From assembly GCA_029851415.1 (NCBI GenBank), contig CM056743.1:124092305-124156304 (forward strand): 64,000 nucleotides of DNA. The letters are read 5' to 3'. The stretch is from Eretmocerus hayati (taxonomy: Eukaryota; Arthropoda; Insecta; Hymenoptera; Aphelinidae). The notes beneath the pieces are model-generated. The model searched no databases and was not told where the DNA came from. It was given only the letters and a program-made list of their open reading frames with translations. A program made the translations under genes and the position numbers. Positions 1 through 12,179 of the stretch are shown here, in pieces; the first letter of the stretch is position 1; each line of letters begins with the position of its first letter.

Positions 1-1257
1 TATTACAGGAACAGGAGGTCTTATGGAAAAATGTGTGAGGACCTTTTTTATTCATCATTTTAAGTTCTACAAAAAGTTGCTCCACATATTTTTCGATAAA
101 GTGCGTTCCTTTCGAGTTTTTGAGGGTGAAAAAGGGGAAATCATCGAAAAAACACGTTTTTTCGCCTTTTTTAAAAAACGGCCCAAGTGGCGATTTTGAC
201 TCTTAGTAGGTTGTGATCCCACAGATGTCCCGAACCATATCTAACAAGAATCCCACTTGCTGTCGTCACCGGAGGATAGACGTGGTTCAGGACCACCGTG
301 AATTGTATGCCTCACGCGATAATACAAATAATTATTTGATTCAATTACAAGAAGGCAGCGTGTCAGAAGAGCCTTGATTTTTTCTTCCCTCGCATGTCAT
401 CAGTGGCCTTTATTGTATATCTTGAAGACTGCTTGTGCTCCTGAGATTGGTCATTATCGTCCCATTTGAGGAATCACGAGTTGCAAAAGCGGTAGTTTGT
501 AACCCTTTGGAAATTGCAATTATCCATGAAGTTTTAAGCGAATACATCTAGAATAGTTTTGCGATTGCGAATCCGGATATGTGGGGCTTATTTGCTGCAC
601 GTTCAAGTAGTAACAGACAAATGTGGTCAGACATAATCGCACATTTCTTTATATAATGTGGAAGTATCGTGGCCCCATATGTACAAAAATTATTCATTTA
701 TAGTAAATTTTCATCACACTGCTGACGAGGATCCTCAATATCGATGCTCATTTCCAAGTCATTGCAGTGAGCTCGCGATGCTGTTCGTCCTTATTTTACG
801 TTTCGCGTTTCACGATGGCTAGTCGATTTTACGAGTTTTGCGTGATTTGTGCATCCTGCTGTGTATACGAGGAAGCTTACGCTACTCGTCTCTTTTGTAT
901 TCTTTCCATCGGATTTTTCATTGGTCCAAGGAAGTTTTACGAGCTTGAGAACTGATGGAAGTGCATTCGCGCGGGAAGAAATATTCGACAGGGACAAAAA
1001 GGGTCGTCGAAAAAGTATTTTTGTGAGATTCCAATTTTATGCAGATGAAGATAGATCGCTTTTCACATGAATCATCCTGCATGAGAATGTCAAAGTTGTT
1101 AGTCAATCTCTATATTGACCAGTTTTTATAGATTTTATCTTATTATGATGACTTGTATTCGATTTCGAGTTATTCAGAGTCACACTGAACTGAGGGTATT
1201 TAGAAAATAGTGAAAACTGGCTCAATAATTAACACGTTTGTTGCATAACCGAAAATC
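1..1257. other. No gene recognised
   Basis: Only short open frames without domain-like composition or matching splice sites are present. I see no repeat family shared with the rest of the window. Confidence 0.5.
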
Positions 1258-2254
1258 AGGACGACCCTTAACTGCGCCCGGGTCAAATTTTACCTAGCCG
1301 ATTTTGTTATGAGCTGCGCCCGAGTTAATCCTCGGTGGCGTTATGAACTGCGCCCATAGCTTCTTGGAAGGCTTAACCGCTAAGCTCCTGTGAGTAGTAT
1401 ACCTGACTCCCCCCCCCCCTCTCATCCCGTGTGGTCGAGTACAAGTTCGATAATATGTCTGATGGACTTGCGCTCAATATTATCATTACCAGCCTATCGT
1501 TGTCTACAAAAACAATAATATTGTCGAAATTACCTTCACACTGTCTCAATTTACTCAGATCAGATAATGAGCTGTCGATCGTTTTTCGAGGCTCAGTTCA
1601 TGATTCAGCTCAAAATGATTCGAGATTTTCTCCGCGCGGTGGGCGACGCAGTCGAGGTCATCGGATCAAACAACTAATGCATGCTAGTCATTCCATGGGA
1701 AACTCTCCAATTCCTTCCCCAAGAGCCACCCAAATATTTTCATATTCAATGATGTCCCGATTGGTCTACAAGTAGAGGTGACAATTAAAATCAGAAGTGC
1801 CCTCAAAGCTCGTCGAGAAAGAGAAGAGGGCCAAGCTCTCGGGCAGATTCAATGATTTTTTACTAAGATATATTGTTATTTTGCAGTCAGACGACGAATG
1901 TACTTTTTTTTTAATTTTTCGAATTTTGACAAATTGTTCACTGTGTATACGTATGTATAAGAAAGTAACATCCAGTATCCATTAAAATCACAATCATGCA
2001 CAAAATGAGATATTTTTTGATCATATAACTGATAGATAATGGTATTCAATCTTGCAAAAGCGACCTATACTATAATTTCGAATGTGTGAGAACGAGGGGT
2101 GGGGAGACCCAATAGCAACCTTCCGAGAAGTGAGCGTGCGCAGCTCATAACGCTACATAGGCTTATCCCGGGCGCAGCCCATAACGCGCCTGATTAACTC
2201 GGGCGCAGATCATACATTTTTACTGACCGCGGGCGCAGTTAAGGATCGCCCGAA
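1258..2254. mobile_element. ~1 kb non-autonomous TIR element with CTGCGCCCG subterminal repeats
   Basis: The two ends are inverted copies: the left end reads CCTTAACTGCGCCCG at about 1266-1280, and the reverse complement of the right end near 2230-2250 contains the same string. Inside each end the motif CTGCGCCCG recurs about three times, each copy preceded by TTATGA/TTATGG-like sequence (left 1257-1370, right 2130-2250). Terminal repeats with clustered subterminal motifs are typical of cut-and-paste DNA transposons. The interior (1431-1775) has a 114-codon frame without recognisable transposase motifs, so I call the element non-autonomous. A C-tract lies at 1409-1419. The superfamily is unknown and exact ends are uncertain by several bases. 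Confidence 0.7.
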
Positions 2255-3316
2255 AATCATAGTTTCGTCTCTGTCTCCGGGGCAAGATCTACCGATGGGT
2301 TCCGTGAATGTTTTTTTTTTAAAGAACAAAAATCTCCTGTACATAAAGAAGCGTGAGTAGGACCCATCAGTGGGTTCGATCGTAGCAAACAGGTTTAAAT
2401 CGTCTCTCGTTAATCCACATAGAAACTTTCATCAAGTCCTGATATCTAATTTCCAAATCTAATCGTATCAGAATCTTCCCAGGTGACAAGATGGCTTCAA
2501 CTAGTTCATACGTTATTACTGAACATTCAAAAAGGCACTTCATATCAAATGACTCGTATCCCCTATTCTTGCTTCACAATCAAAATTGACAATAAAAATC
2601 GGTATTATTTTACCACCTCTCATAAGCTCCTATCGTCAAATTACGAAATTGTATCTTGTCAAATGATAATTTGAGTCGCAATAGAAATTAGAGCTGTATC
2701 ACGATTACCGAACGCTTGGCTCTCTTTCTATTTACCCCAACAAAACCACAACAAATCACGCAAGACAATCAATCAAGCGTTGCGTGCGGCTCATCTCTCA
2801 ACCACCGCACGTGCAAAAAAAAATGTAATCCCCTGCGCAACCGCGACGGAATCTCGGTTTATAATTGCACTCGAGTCATCTACACCCGATACCGCGCTCT
2901 CACCTCGGTATACCAAATCCTTTTCATGATACCTTTTACTATATAACCGTATACATAACGGTTAAGTTTGAAAAAAAATTGCAAACGGCACATTTCAGCT
3001 GGGCCATGATGTGCGTGATGCAGATAGTTGAGGATCATGATTCCTTTTACGCAACGATGGATCCGAGATCTGATGGTATATATAAATCTACACAGCGTGT
3101 CAGATTGCAGAATCACGATTAATCCTTCTCGCACACTCTCAACTTTTGCCAATCATCGCTCGCAGTGGAAGGACCGCTGTAATGTATCGATTTTCTCAAA
3201 AGTCAATATACGATTCGCGTCGCTTTGCGAGCATTGTGTGAAAAATAGCCTCGTTCAATTACATTGAAAGTTCACACTACCGACCGTCTTTCAAAAATCT
3301 GACTCTAGAAATATTG

Positions 3317-3353
3317 GACGATGATGATGATATTGATGATATTGATGATATAA
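3317..3353. repeat. GAT-rich microsatellite
   Basis: Imperfect run of GAT/GATATT units in otherwise plain AT-rich sequence. Confidence 0.8.
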
Positions 3354-4474
3354 CACTTATGCACACGTGCAAAAACACTTCTCACGTGCATTAGTCTGCA
3401 TAGATATATCTATGTCTCTAATAGATTCAACGAGGAAATTGAAATAGAGAAAGGAATCTCACACCTAGTGGCTCCTATACATAGTTGGCTATCTCTGTGC
3501 ACATTATATGCAATTCTAAACCTTATGAGCTGGATGCCTAGCTATCCTCGATGCACATCTCTCCGTGGGACTTACGGTTATGTAGGAGGGGTTATGGAAG
3601 TAGTATTATAGTGGCTGGACCGGGTGACAAATGATCTTTTGTTCGATTCGCGAGCGATGCCCCCAGGCTGTGTCCGGAAGTCTGCAGTACTCGGCAGATC
3701 ACACTGTATTAAAGTCAAGAACGAGAGTATCGCATGCCCTCGGGGTATTCTAGCAGACACAAAATTACCAAATACCGTTAGCAGCTAGCAAAGCTCTTTG
3801 ATTTGATTGGTCTTTGAGTGAGGATGGATGTGCTGAAAAGCATTTCTGTTTCGACTGTAAACGTGAATTAGCGAATCGTCTAAAATTGAGAATCAGGACT
3901 GAGTTGTTCTCATGGTGATTTTTGCTTGTAAAGATGAACTTAGATGGAATTTTTAGGTTAGGTTCAAGATGAGTCACTTTGTACTATTTCGATTGCAGTC
4001 TTGGGAGTGAGTCGAAGTTGGCACGGGGACGCACTGCCTCGGTGAATCAGCGGAATTTACTTTTGACGAGTCAGTGTATTTTCTGAAGTATGATTAGAAG
4101 CAGCTGTGACGTGTAGCTAAGCAGATGAGTGAATCAGCTCTTGGGAAAGAGATATTCCCAAAAATTCTGAATGTAGGAAAAAGCTTGTCACGTATAGATA
4201 GCACAATCCTCCATCCTATCCCGAACAGCGATTATTGATCTATCGATCAATTTCTCGAATACATCGAATTCAGGATGAAGGTATACCTTTGCATTGGTGA
4301 CATCTAATGGCTGTCTATTAAGAATTAAGAGTTATCGTCCACCATCAAAAGAGTTTGGTGTCATATTCGTCAATCTCGGATTGCCCTCGCATATATCGTT
4401 GTCACATCTGTCGTGGTCACGAGACGAGTACATCGAGTTGCCTGCTCCCAAGATCGTTCGAGTGTAGCTATAAA

Positions 4475-4654
4475 GGGGGGGGGGGTATGTTGAGCCCACT
4501 CAGTGGAGAATCTATGAGTATTTTGGTTCAGATTTGTTTTGATTGAATTGTATGCTCTGCTGTTTCCACTATGACTGATGAAAGCACTCTATGATAATAA
4601 CTTCATTCCTCATATGTTTGAATAGCTCTACTGTGCTCCGGGGGGGGGGGGGGG
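4475..4654. repeat. Two poly-G tracts
   Basis: Uninterrupted G runs at 4475-4485 (11) and 4640-4654 (15) lie about 165 bp apart in AT-rich DNA. Similar G or C runs occur at 1409-1419, 20914-20925 and 62320-62335. Confidence 0.85.
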
Positions 4655-6332
4655 TGGTATACATGAATTGGAGAATCGAAAGATTGGCAGTTATTTCACG
4701 TAGATAGGTGACTGCGATGCGATATAATTCGGCGGGATTTTAGGATGCTCTTCATGTTTCTAGAAAATCAACCAATGTATCATTTCTTCACTTTGCCTTA
4801 TCTAATAATTGAGGACTGATTTGATTACTCGTCACCAATGCACCATTGCCCTATTCAATTCAGTCTTCAGCGAAACTAGTTTCAACGTAGTTATACGAGA
4901 GTATCTAATGTTTGTAACATTGATTCGTGATGGATACCTTTCAAATTCTTCAATAGCGTCACTTTTGGTCGAATTTCTCACTGTCACCTCACATCTTAAC
5001 GCAGCTCGTCGTATACGCTTAAATAGCTCCATAATCATGGAAGCATGAATAGCGCGCGATTCGCGTGCAATTTTCACCTCTCAATGACGTTTGATGAACC
5101 GGGAATCTGAGACGTGCATGTCTATCAGCTGTTGTTTTTATCATCTTTTGCGCGGCGAGGTACACACCTCGTTGCTGACGCGTGTTGGCCTACTTACGAC
5201 AATAGCGATTAGTTCAGTGCAAGAAAATTAGACTTGTTAACAGGTGATTGAACGATTAGAAGGTGCATTCATTGGAAAGCTGATTGGGCGTGAAAAGTCG
5301 CAAATTCTCCACTAAGATTATTATTTTTGAAGTAAAATCGAATGATTCAGTTGATCTCAAATAACATCAGAAATTCCAGATCGCTTGCGAGTCTTTTTTG
5401 GAATTATCTTCAGATTTGGTTGATCCTTGATGATCTGGTCATTCCTGCGAAACCCATGGGAAATTCGTTGAATCTTGCATGCCTGAGGCAATATTCGATG
5501 CTCTTCAGGGTTCTATAATAGTTTTTTGGATCCTCAGTAACTTTTTTGTACGGTAACTGAGGTCTACAGAAGTCCATGAATTTCCAAACTATTTCACATC
5601 GCCTATGCGGCGTGGAGCCATATTCGCATGGATTTTCGATTTTCCTTTCCATTCCAACGATAGAATTATTAATTTCGCATCGAGTTCATGAGGGTGTGGT
5701 TCGCTTCTGGGTGATTCATCATCAGCCCGAACCGCAGGTGAGGTTAGGTTTAGTCACTTCGAAGCGGGAAATCTCATAGCCAGGGGAGAAAGATATTCTT
5801 TGCAATTTTGCAAGCAAGCAGTCATTGAAATATCACAAAAAACGGTAATCGACACTCATACGGGATAGTTACCTTCTTTGAATGAGGATTCCGACCCTCA
5901 CCAAGGCTCGGGCTGGGGAAACATCGCATGAGCCGCGGGAACCAGTACATTCCTGCCGTCGTGTCGGACGATATCATTTCAGAATATTATACAGCCGAGA
6001 TTTCCAATTGGTAAGAATGACTCGTCGTTATACGGATCCTATTCGAATTTTCTGAAATCGTGATCAAGTTTAAATCCATGGGGTTTTTTAGTAATGTAAA
6101 TGAGACTTTTTTGACCATAAATGCACCCCCCACAATTTACACGAAAATACAAAACTGTGAGAAATCTCAGCATGACGCTCAACAAGACCGGTCAAAAAAA
6201 TGTTTCCGAATATTTTACGAGATTTCGAATGCGTTGCACCCAATCGGAACCCCCAGAGAAGCTGATTAAATTAAAAGACAAACAATGGTTTTCCATTATT
6301 TCATCGATTAATTTTTCCGCTCTTTTATGCTT

Positions 6333-6661
6333 ACCAGGAGAGGTCATCACATCCGGATCACGGATTTGGCTGAAACTTTGGAAAAAGTCTTCTTTTAGTG
6401 CCAAAAGATGAAATCCAAAGTTATAGACCCTAACGCTCAAGCGTTGTCGAGCTACAGCCAAGAACATTAGTACTGCCCATATGGGCTCATGTTAAAAATT
6501 ATCCATATAGGTATACCTGCAATGCTAATGTCCATGGCTGTAGCTCGGAAACGCTTGAGCGTTAGGGTCTATAATTGTGGATTTCATCTTTTGGCAATAA
6601 AAGAAGACTCTTTCCAAAGTTTCAGCCAAATCCGTGATCCGGATGTGATGACCTCTCCTGG
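6333..6661. mobile_element. Palindromic foldback MITE, copy 1
   Basis: The segment reads as a near-perfect hairpin: the left end CCAGGAGAGGTCATCACATC is repeated inverted at the right end, and the arms pair through to a centre near 6490. The inner arm carries the palindromic core AACGCTCAAGCGTT on both sides. The inner ~130 bp of arm resemble the larger palindrome at 51595-52475, and the centre also resembles the one at 43386-43686, so these form a dispersed family. No coding capacity is present; overlapping frames at 6060-6467 are by-products. Confidence 0.8.
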
Positions 6662-8225
6662 TTAGTGATCCCGAGTAAGATGAAATTCCTTCGAATGACT
6701 AAAAGAGAGACCCATGTCATGATTTTTGGTAAACTTACGAACGGTTACTGAAAATTCTCGAACTCAAGCTTACTTACCAAAGCTACGAAACTTCATTGTC
6801 GTAGAACGGTCATTTGATGAGTTTTGGATTAAGATTAGTGAATTGGCATATTTGTATCTAATAAACCAGAATTGATGAAATGCAAGGGCTGTAGACTCGT
6901 CATTCATCCATGCTCGATGGATTTCCATGAAAATCAAAGAACGATTTGTAACTTCCACGATCAAGAACGCATGAGAATAGTAAAGTTTAAAAAAGTGATG
7001 GGCTTGCTCTCGCAGGATCAGCTCATTGAAGTGTTGTGAAGATTGCTGTCGAGAGAGTATCACGCCTCGTTGCTCTTGCTTATTCCGTTTGTTTTTTTCT
7101 CCGGAAGAAGTTTCTCAAAGTCAAGTTGCAGCACAAGAAGGACCACTCTTGTTCCTGAAAAGAAAAGACTAGTTGGTAAAGTTGAAAAACAGATGCGCCC
7201 AAGGCACTCTTCAAACTTTCAAAGCTTCTCAATTTATCTTCATCTGACTGATTCAACGAAGATTAGTGCAGCTTCCAAAGAAGTTCAAGACGAGGAACAA
7301 AGCCACAATAAATATGAAATTCACGCTCTTGGAACTGTATTCACGCGCAAGTTCTAGATTCTCATTTATTAGGTTTTTTAATGAACATAAGGCGACTCTC
7401 CTCACGAATCTATCACACTGAATTATATTACATGCCTTTGTTGTTTCATCAGTCATGTAAAAAGAGAATATTCATCCACTAATAGGAAGCTCGGGAGTAA
7501 ACGTGTAAAAGTGTGAATGACGTTCAGGATTTACTCCGTTCCAACCAATTTTGTCAAAAGTAAAGCTCCTGTACAGGAAAATTTCTCTTCTCTCTCATAG
7601 TCAATCTTTCTTCCACATATACAGCATGCAATTTGTCAGCGAAAAGCTCAGCAAAGTCGCTCTTGCAAGATTTTAGAAGTTATGTATACCGAACAAAGCG
7701 TATGGGTAGCTCGCGAAATCTCATCTTGCCAACAACGACGACGGATGGTATGCATTGTTTTGCTGTCTAAGAGAACTGCAGCTCGTAAATACGTTATGGG
7801 GTGACGTTCAACATGCGTCTAGGTTTCACATATTTTCTGGCTGCGCCTCCACCTTTTTCGATATATAGCTACCGTAGCGATGCTTATATTTCTTTCACTT
7901 ATCTCACGGATGTCATTCTTAATTCTATCGAATATTCATAGACTCTCGTGTGATATTTGTCTGCATCTTTGTATTCCGGTCTACAACTATCTTTCGTGAA
8001 ATCTGTGTTTTACTCTGACATCGGGGAAAATGGATTGATGTATCCAGCGTCAGTCTTTGCCATTTCATTTGAATCATTGACTCTAGTAAACAAACCTGAT
8101 TTTCAATACGCTGACAACAGCTGATGAAAGTGCTCACCAACTATTGTCAAAGGCATTTTGTGGTCAAATTAGTTTATTGTAAATATTAAATCAATCAAAT
8201 AACAGAGAACGACGTGTAATGTACC
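6662..8225. other. No gene recognised
   Basis: Short frames on both strands (6770-7063, 7043-7357, 7925-8140) show no domain similarity and no splice pairs I could match. Confidence 0.45.
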
Positions 8226-8408
8226 GTCGACTGTGGAGAATTTTTTTGAAGATTTCAAAGACAGTTTCATCGAGATCGGTGCAGAATTGAGCCAACAAAC
8301 TTGCGGGAAAAATTGTTTAGTATTGATTAAACTTTCCCCGCAACTTTGTTAACTCGATTCTGCGCCAATCTCGATGAAATTGTCTTTAAATATTCGAAGA
8401 AGACGCCG
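8226..8408. mobile_element. Small hairpin MITE
   Basis: Imperfect inverted repeat with arms of about 80 bp around a short AT-rich centre near 8315. The arms share, in inverted form, strings such as TTCATCGAGAT and AACAAACTTGCGG/AACAAAGTTGCGG. Confidence 0.65.
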
Positions 8409-8439
8409 TAGGTGGTGGTATCATTTGATTTGATTTCGA

Positions 8440-8762
8440 TACCGGGTTGTTTTTTTACATTAACAAGTACCTGAAGTGTACCAGGTACTCCTGCAGAAGG
8501 TGCTCAGAGCTTCTGTGCGCAGGCTGGATTCCCCACACTGGATACGAGAAATCCATCTTCGACACTTCTTTTTTATTGAGGCAAAGTGTTCGGAGGGTAA
8601 ATTTTGTATATCCACTGGATCCATACAGTTCAAGGTGGATTCCAAACCACTGAAACCACGGTAAAGGCAATGAAAAAATTTTCAGTGGTGCCGGCAACGG
8701 GGATTGAACCCACGACCTTTCGATTGAAAGGCGAGAGCTCTAATCTCGCTGCCACCGCGGCT
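8440..8762 (-). mobile_element. tRNA-derived SINE-like sequence
   Basis: On the minus strand 8761-8687 resembles a tRNA: GCCGCGGTGGCAGCGAGATT carries an A-box-like segment, and GGGTTCAATCCCC is an almost perfect B-box in a T-arm with a 7-nt loop. The acceptor ends pair only partly (GCCGCGG against TGCCGGC) and the anticodon loop is irregular, so it is not a convincing functional tRNA. About 240 bp of non-tRNA sequence follow downstream on the minus strand, ending near an A-rich run at 8450. This is the head-plus-body layout of a tRNA-derived SINE. A tRNA pseudogene is the alternative. Confidence 0.5.
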
Positions 8763-9925
8763 TCTAATTGTTATTGTTTTCGTTTTTTTTGAAAATTGTT
8801 ATCGTTGGTGTACTAATTTGACTGCTAGAGGTGCCACCATATTGTTCCCAAACGCAAGGGAGCAGTCTCAATATCTTTTTGTTGCCACATGGTAACCTTC
8901 TGAAGCAATCGAGGGAACTTCTGAAAATTGAAATAAAATGAGCTTATGAAAACGTTGTTTCCTCATACTTCGTTACAAGGAGGGAAGAAGAAAAAAAATG
9001 TTCAATATTGCTAGTTACTCACTTCTTTCGTGGCAGTGAATTCTCATGATTTTTGTAAACAGGATATCTCAAGAGTTGATTTGGCATCTGCTTACATGTT
9101 ACCTGTTGATGAATTATAATGGCGAACAAAATGTCAACAATTGGCGAGTTACTAACAAGTGTGTCAACTTGTACATGACTCGAGCTAAGTCTCTCGTAAT
9201 TTGTTTCTGAGAGTGGAACATTGACTGACACGGCTTGATGAGTTTCTAATGAGTTTGTAAGAATAGACGGGCAAAGAAGTAAAATATTACTCTTGTTCCA
9301 AAGTTCTTTTCAAGAAACTCGATGAATCTAATCACAGTCATCATATTTTATATCATAAACTATTTTATTAATTTTTTGATTGGTTATAATTCTCTCTTAA
9401 CTTCTCCGAGTGAGATTTTTCACTCGGATTCCGAGTGAAAGTCCATCTCACTCGGTAAAGAGTCAAATATCAAAAAATCAAAGATTCCACTCGGAAGTTC
9501 GAGTGAGATTTCTTTCGGATGCAAGAGTGAGACGCTCGAATCAAAATTTAAGTTATGTTTTGCCATTCGTTTGTTACTGATGAATCAACGCGGAAAACGA
9601 GCTTACAAAGAGGAAAATGGTATAGATTTCCTGCAATATTTGTTAAAACACTGATCGAAGAAATGTCAATATCCTCTTTCATGAGTTTTAAAAATACACA
9701 GCCCAATATTATATCATATTAAGCATTTTCAAAAAATTGATCAATCCCATCAATATAGAAGCAGTGCCCTGTTACCGGGGAAATGTGGATTTCACTTTTC
9801 TAATTTTTTCACTCGAAACACTAGCTAGTTTTCATATCTTCATTTCCACATACGACACGTACAAAGTTACATGGTGCATCATTCCCATGAATGGGTGCTA
9901 TGGACCTCAGATATCAAGAGCAGCA

Positions 9926-9995
9926 GTGGCCCAGTGGAGAAGCAGTCCGGATTACAATCAAGACAACCGAGTTCGGTTCCCCGCACTTCTCAAAT
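9926..9995 (+). mobile_element. tRNA-like (A-box/B-box) sequence, possible SINE head
   Basis: TGGCCCAGTGGAGAAGCAG fits an A-box, and AGTTCGGTTCC about 45 bp downstream matches a B-box at roughly 9 of 11 positions. The cloverleaf is degenerate, so this is a SINE head or tRNA pseudogene. It lies inside the 9392-17724 nest. Confidence 0.4.
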
Positions 9996-10107
9996 TACAA
10001 AATTATCGAAGTAAGCATGCCACTGCGGGTGGAGTAGATTTTTCCTTTTTTTCAACTTTTGGATGATCATTAATAAGTTATTAATTTTATAGACCGGCAC
10101 GTATTGA

Positions 10108-10694
10108 TTAAGGGGGTTCGATAGTTACTGACTTCTTCGGCCAGGCAGATGGGATTGATGAAATTTGTAGATTGAGGGCCCCTGAATCGATTGCCGTTGA
10201 GAAAAATATGGGTTGACGATGACATTTTTGAGAGAAACTTATTTAAAAATTGGATGTTTAACCCACGTCTTACGGGCGTATCAAATTTTCCGGCAGGAAG
10301 TGACGCGATATCTTTCTGTGTTCATCGGCCACAATGATGAAAAACTAGGTGTAGGAAACTGTGATTCCATACTTTCTTATGAATCGGTAAAAATAAGGGG
10401 TTGACGGACATTTTGAAGAGAAATTTTGAATACAAACTGACGACGAGGAGGTTATACATGTAATTCTCGTGCTCGTTGCAGCGAGGTTACGGTAGTCAAG
10501 CGATGCACCAGAAATTATAAATTATGATTTCACAGACTCTATCAATGTGAAAACTATTTCTGGCTTCATCTAAATTCATAATTTGAATTTACAGATAGAA
10601 ACTGAAGCAGTCAGGAATGCGAATATGGATTTTTGGGTTTATTGCTATTATCGGTTTTCACCTTGACTCACGAGTCGCTATCGAACCCCCTTAA
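10108..10694. mobile_element. TTAA-flanked MITE (piggyBac-like target)
   Basis: TTAA at 10108-10111 is followed by GGGGGTTCGATAG, and the right end is its exact inverse, CTATCGAACCCCC, followed by TTAA at 10691-10694. TTAA duplication is characteristic of the piggyBac superfamily, whose TIRs commonly begin with a C or G run. The ~580-bp interior encodes nothing recognisable. The right TTAA directly abuts the next element. Confidence 0.7.
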
Positions 10695-11128
10695 GGTAGT
10701 ATTAGCGGTACTCGAATTGACGCTCAGAAAATCACGAAAGTCGGCACAGTTGTATATTAGGGTCTCAAAGTGCTTCAGTTGAAATTTCAGAAGCCTTCAG
10801 AGTGGGAAAAAAAAGTTATGAGCGTTTTTGTAAAAGCCGTTTAACACGGCGTCTTATGGAAAACCACCAGTTGAGTGATACCTGACGCACAGATTTCCAT
10901 GGCAGTGAATACACAGATGTAAGAATGCACAAAAAACACTCAAGAGCGATCAGATTGACGATTCAAAGCCCACAAAAAAAGATGTGAGTCCAAGTGTCAC
11001 TCATTTCTGCGGTTTCGGGGTTAGGTCGTCGTCTGCTGCGTGCACTCACTATACCTATATCGCGGGCGAAAGGGAGTCAAGCGCGGGTATGTTCTGCACT
11101 TGACACATCCAGTACCGCTAATACTACC
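10695..11128. mobile_element. Small TIR element, copy 1 (family of 56667-57087)
   Basis: The ends are perfect 18-bp inverses: GGTAGTATTAGCGGTACT on the left and AGTACCGCTAATACTACC on the right. The whole ~430 bp is alignable by eye with 56667-57087, including the shared internal string TTTCGGGGTTAGGT. No transposase is present. The element sits with no spacer between the TTAA MITE and the left end of the two-gene element, in the same orientation relative to those genes as copy 2. Confidence 0.8.
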
Positions 11129-12179
11129 CCGCATTGGAAAACCAAGTCAAGGTTGGGTCCAGCTTTGATCAAACTGCTGGAATAGTGGACTAAATCTGGA
11201 TCCAGATTTAGTACATTTTGGAACCCAGTTTGGATTCAGTTTGGATCCAGCGGCTGCACTAAGACGGCGCTAGTCCAGTTCTGATCAAGTTCTGGCTAAG
11301 GTTTCGGATTAACCAAAATGAGTATTAAAAAGATGAACTGATGACCAATGAGCGAAAAATTCATTCAGAAAACATGTAGAGTTAATCGTACTGGTCTCCT
11401 GGATGGTCTTCGCTTGATTATTTCTGTAGTTTGGACAATATTTCTGCAAAAACAATTTTTCAGTGCAAGGAAGCAAAACTATGAGCGCTGACTGAAATTT
11501 TAAAGAATGTGCTATAAATCTTCCAGTGGTCAGCTGAACTATTTTTAATATTGAGTGAAAAGCATGGGACAAAACTTCTCATGCATTTTATAAGAAAGTC
11601 CAATCAATATGTAATAAGCGAAGAACCAGATTGAGGTAATGTTCATTCTGCAGATCCATGTAAGGAAGGAAAACAGTGAGCGCTCGCTGAAATTTTTAGG
11701 AAATTTGCTAAAAGTCTTCCAGCGATCAGGATGGACCATATTCTATTTTGATTGAAAAGTATGGGCCAAGATTGCTCATGCATTTCAAATGATAATGCCA
11801 CCCAACTGACCCGCATAATAAATAAAGAGCCAGATTGAGGTAAAATGTTTATTTTGCAGAGCAATAATCCTGCATAACTCTTCTACGAGAGCATAAAAAC
11901 AAAGAATCCATATTTTCTTCAATTCAATTTCCTAAAATGGCACAAATTTTCATAAGTCGGTTTACATTAGTCAGTTTTAGTATAAAAATATTATCATCTC
12001 AACACTTAAAACGCATTTTGCGTTTGAGTAATAATACTCCTTATGTCTTTGGCCACTCTGAGTTGTTAGTCTAGTGATTTACTAATGCAGATTTACAGTT
12101 AAGGTAGGAACTTACAATAGAGTGACAAATGTAAATAGGCAAATGGACACAAGATTGTGCAAATTTTTCTAAACAAGAA

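Larger units (their letters stand above)
2255..6332. other. Gene-poor stretch
   Basis: No frame here resembles a known protein. Overlapping frames on both strands (2865-3152, 4809-5077, 5410-5779) look like chance openings: unbiased composition, no domains, no paired splice sites. Only simple repeats are visible. Confidence 0.5.

Noticed and set aside
1431..1775. 114-codon plus frame
   Set aside because: Lies inside the non-autonomous TIR element, no transposase motifs or coding-like bias.
8687..8761. Functional tRNA gene on minus
   Set aside because: Good B-box, but the acceptor stem pairs at only about four of seven positions and the anticodon loop is irregular.
8604..8792. Frame encoding a 'PATGIEPTTFRL'-type peptide
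   Set aside because: This is the chance translation of a tRNA-like sequence (the B-box reads as GIEPTTF), a frequent false protein; treated as a SINE.
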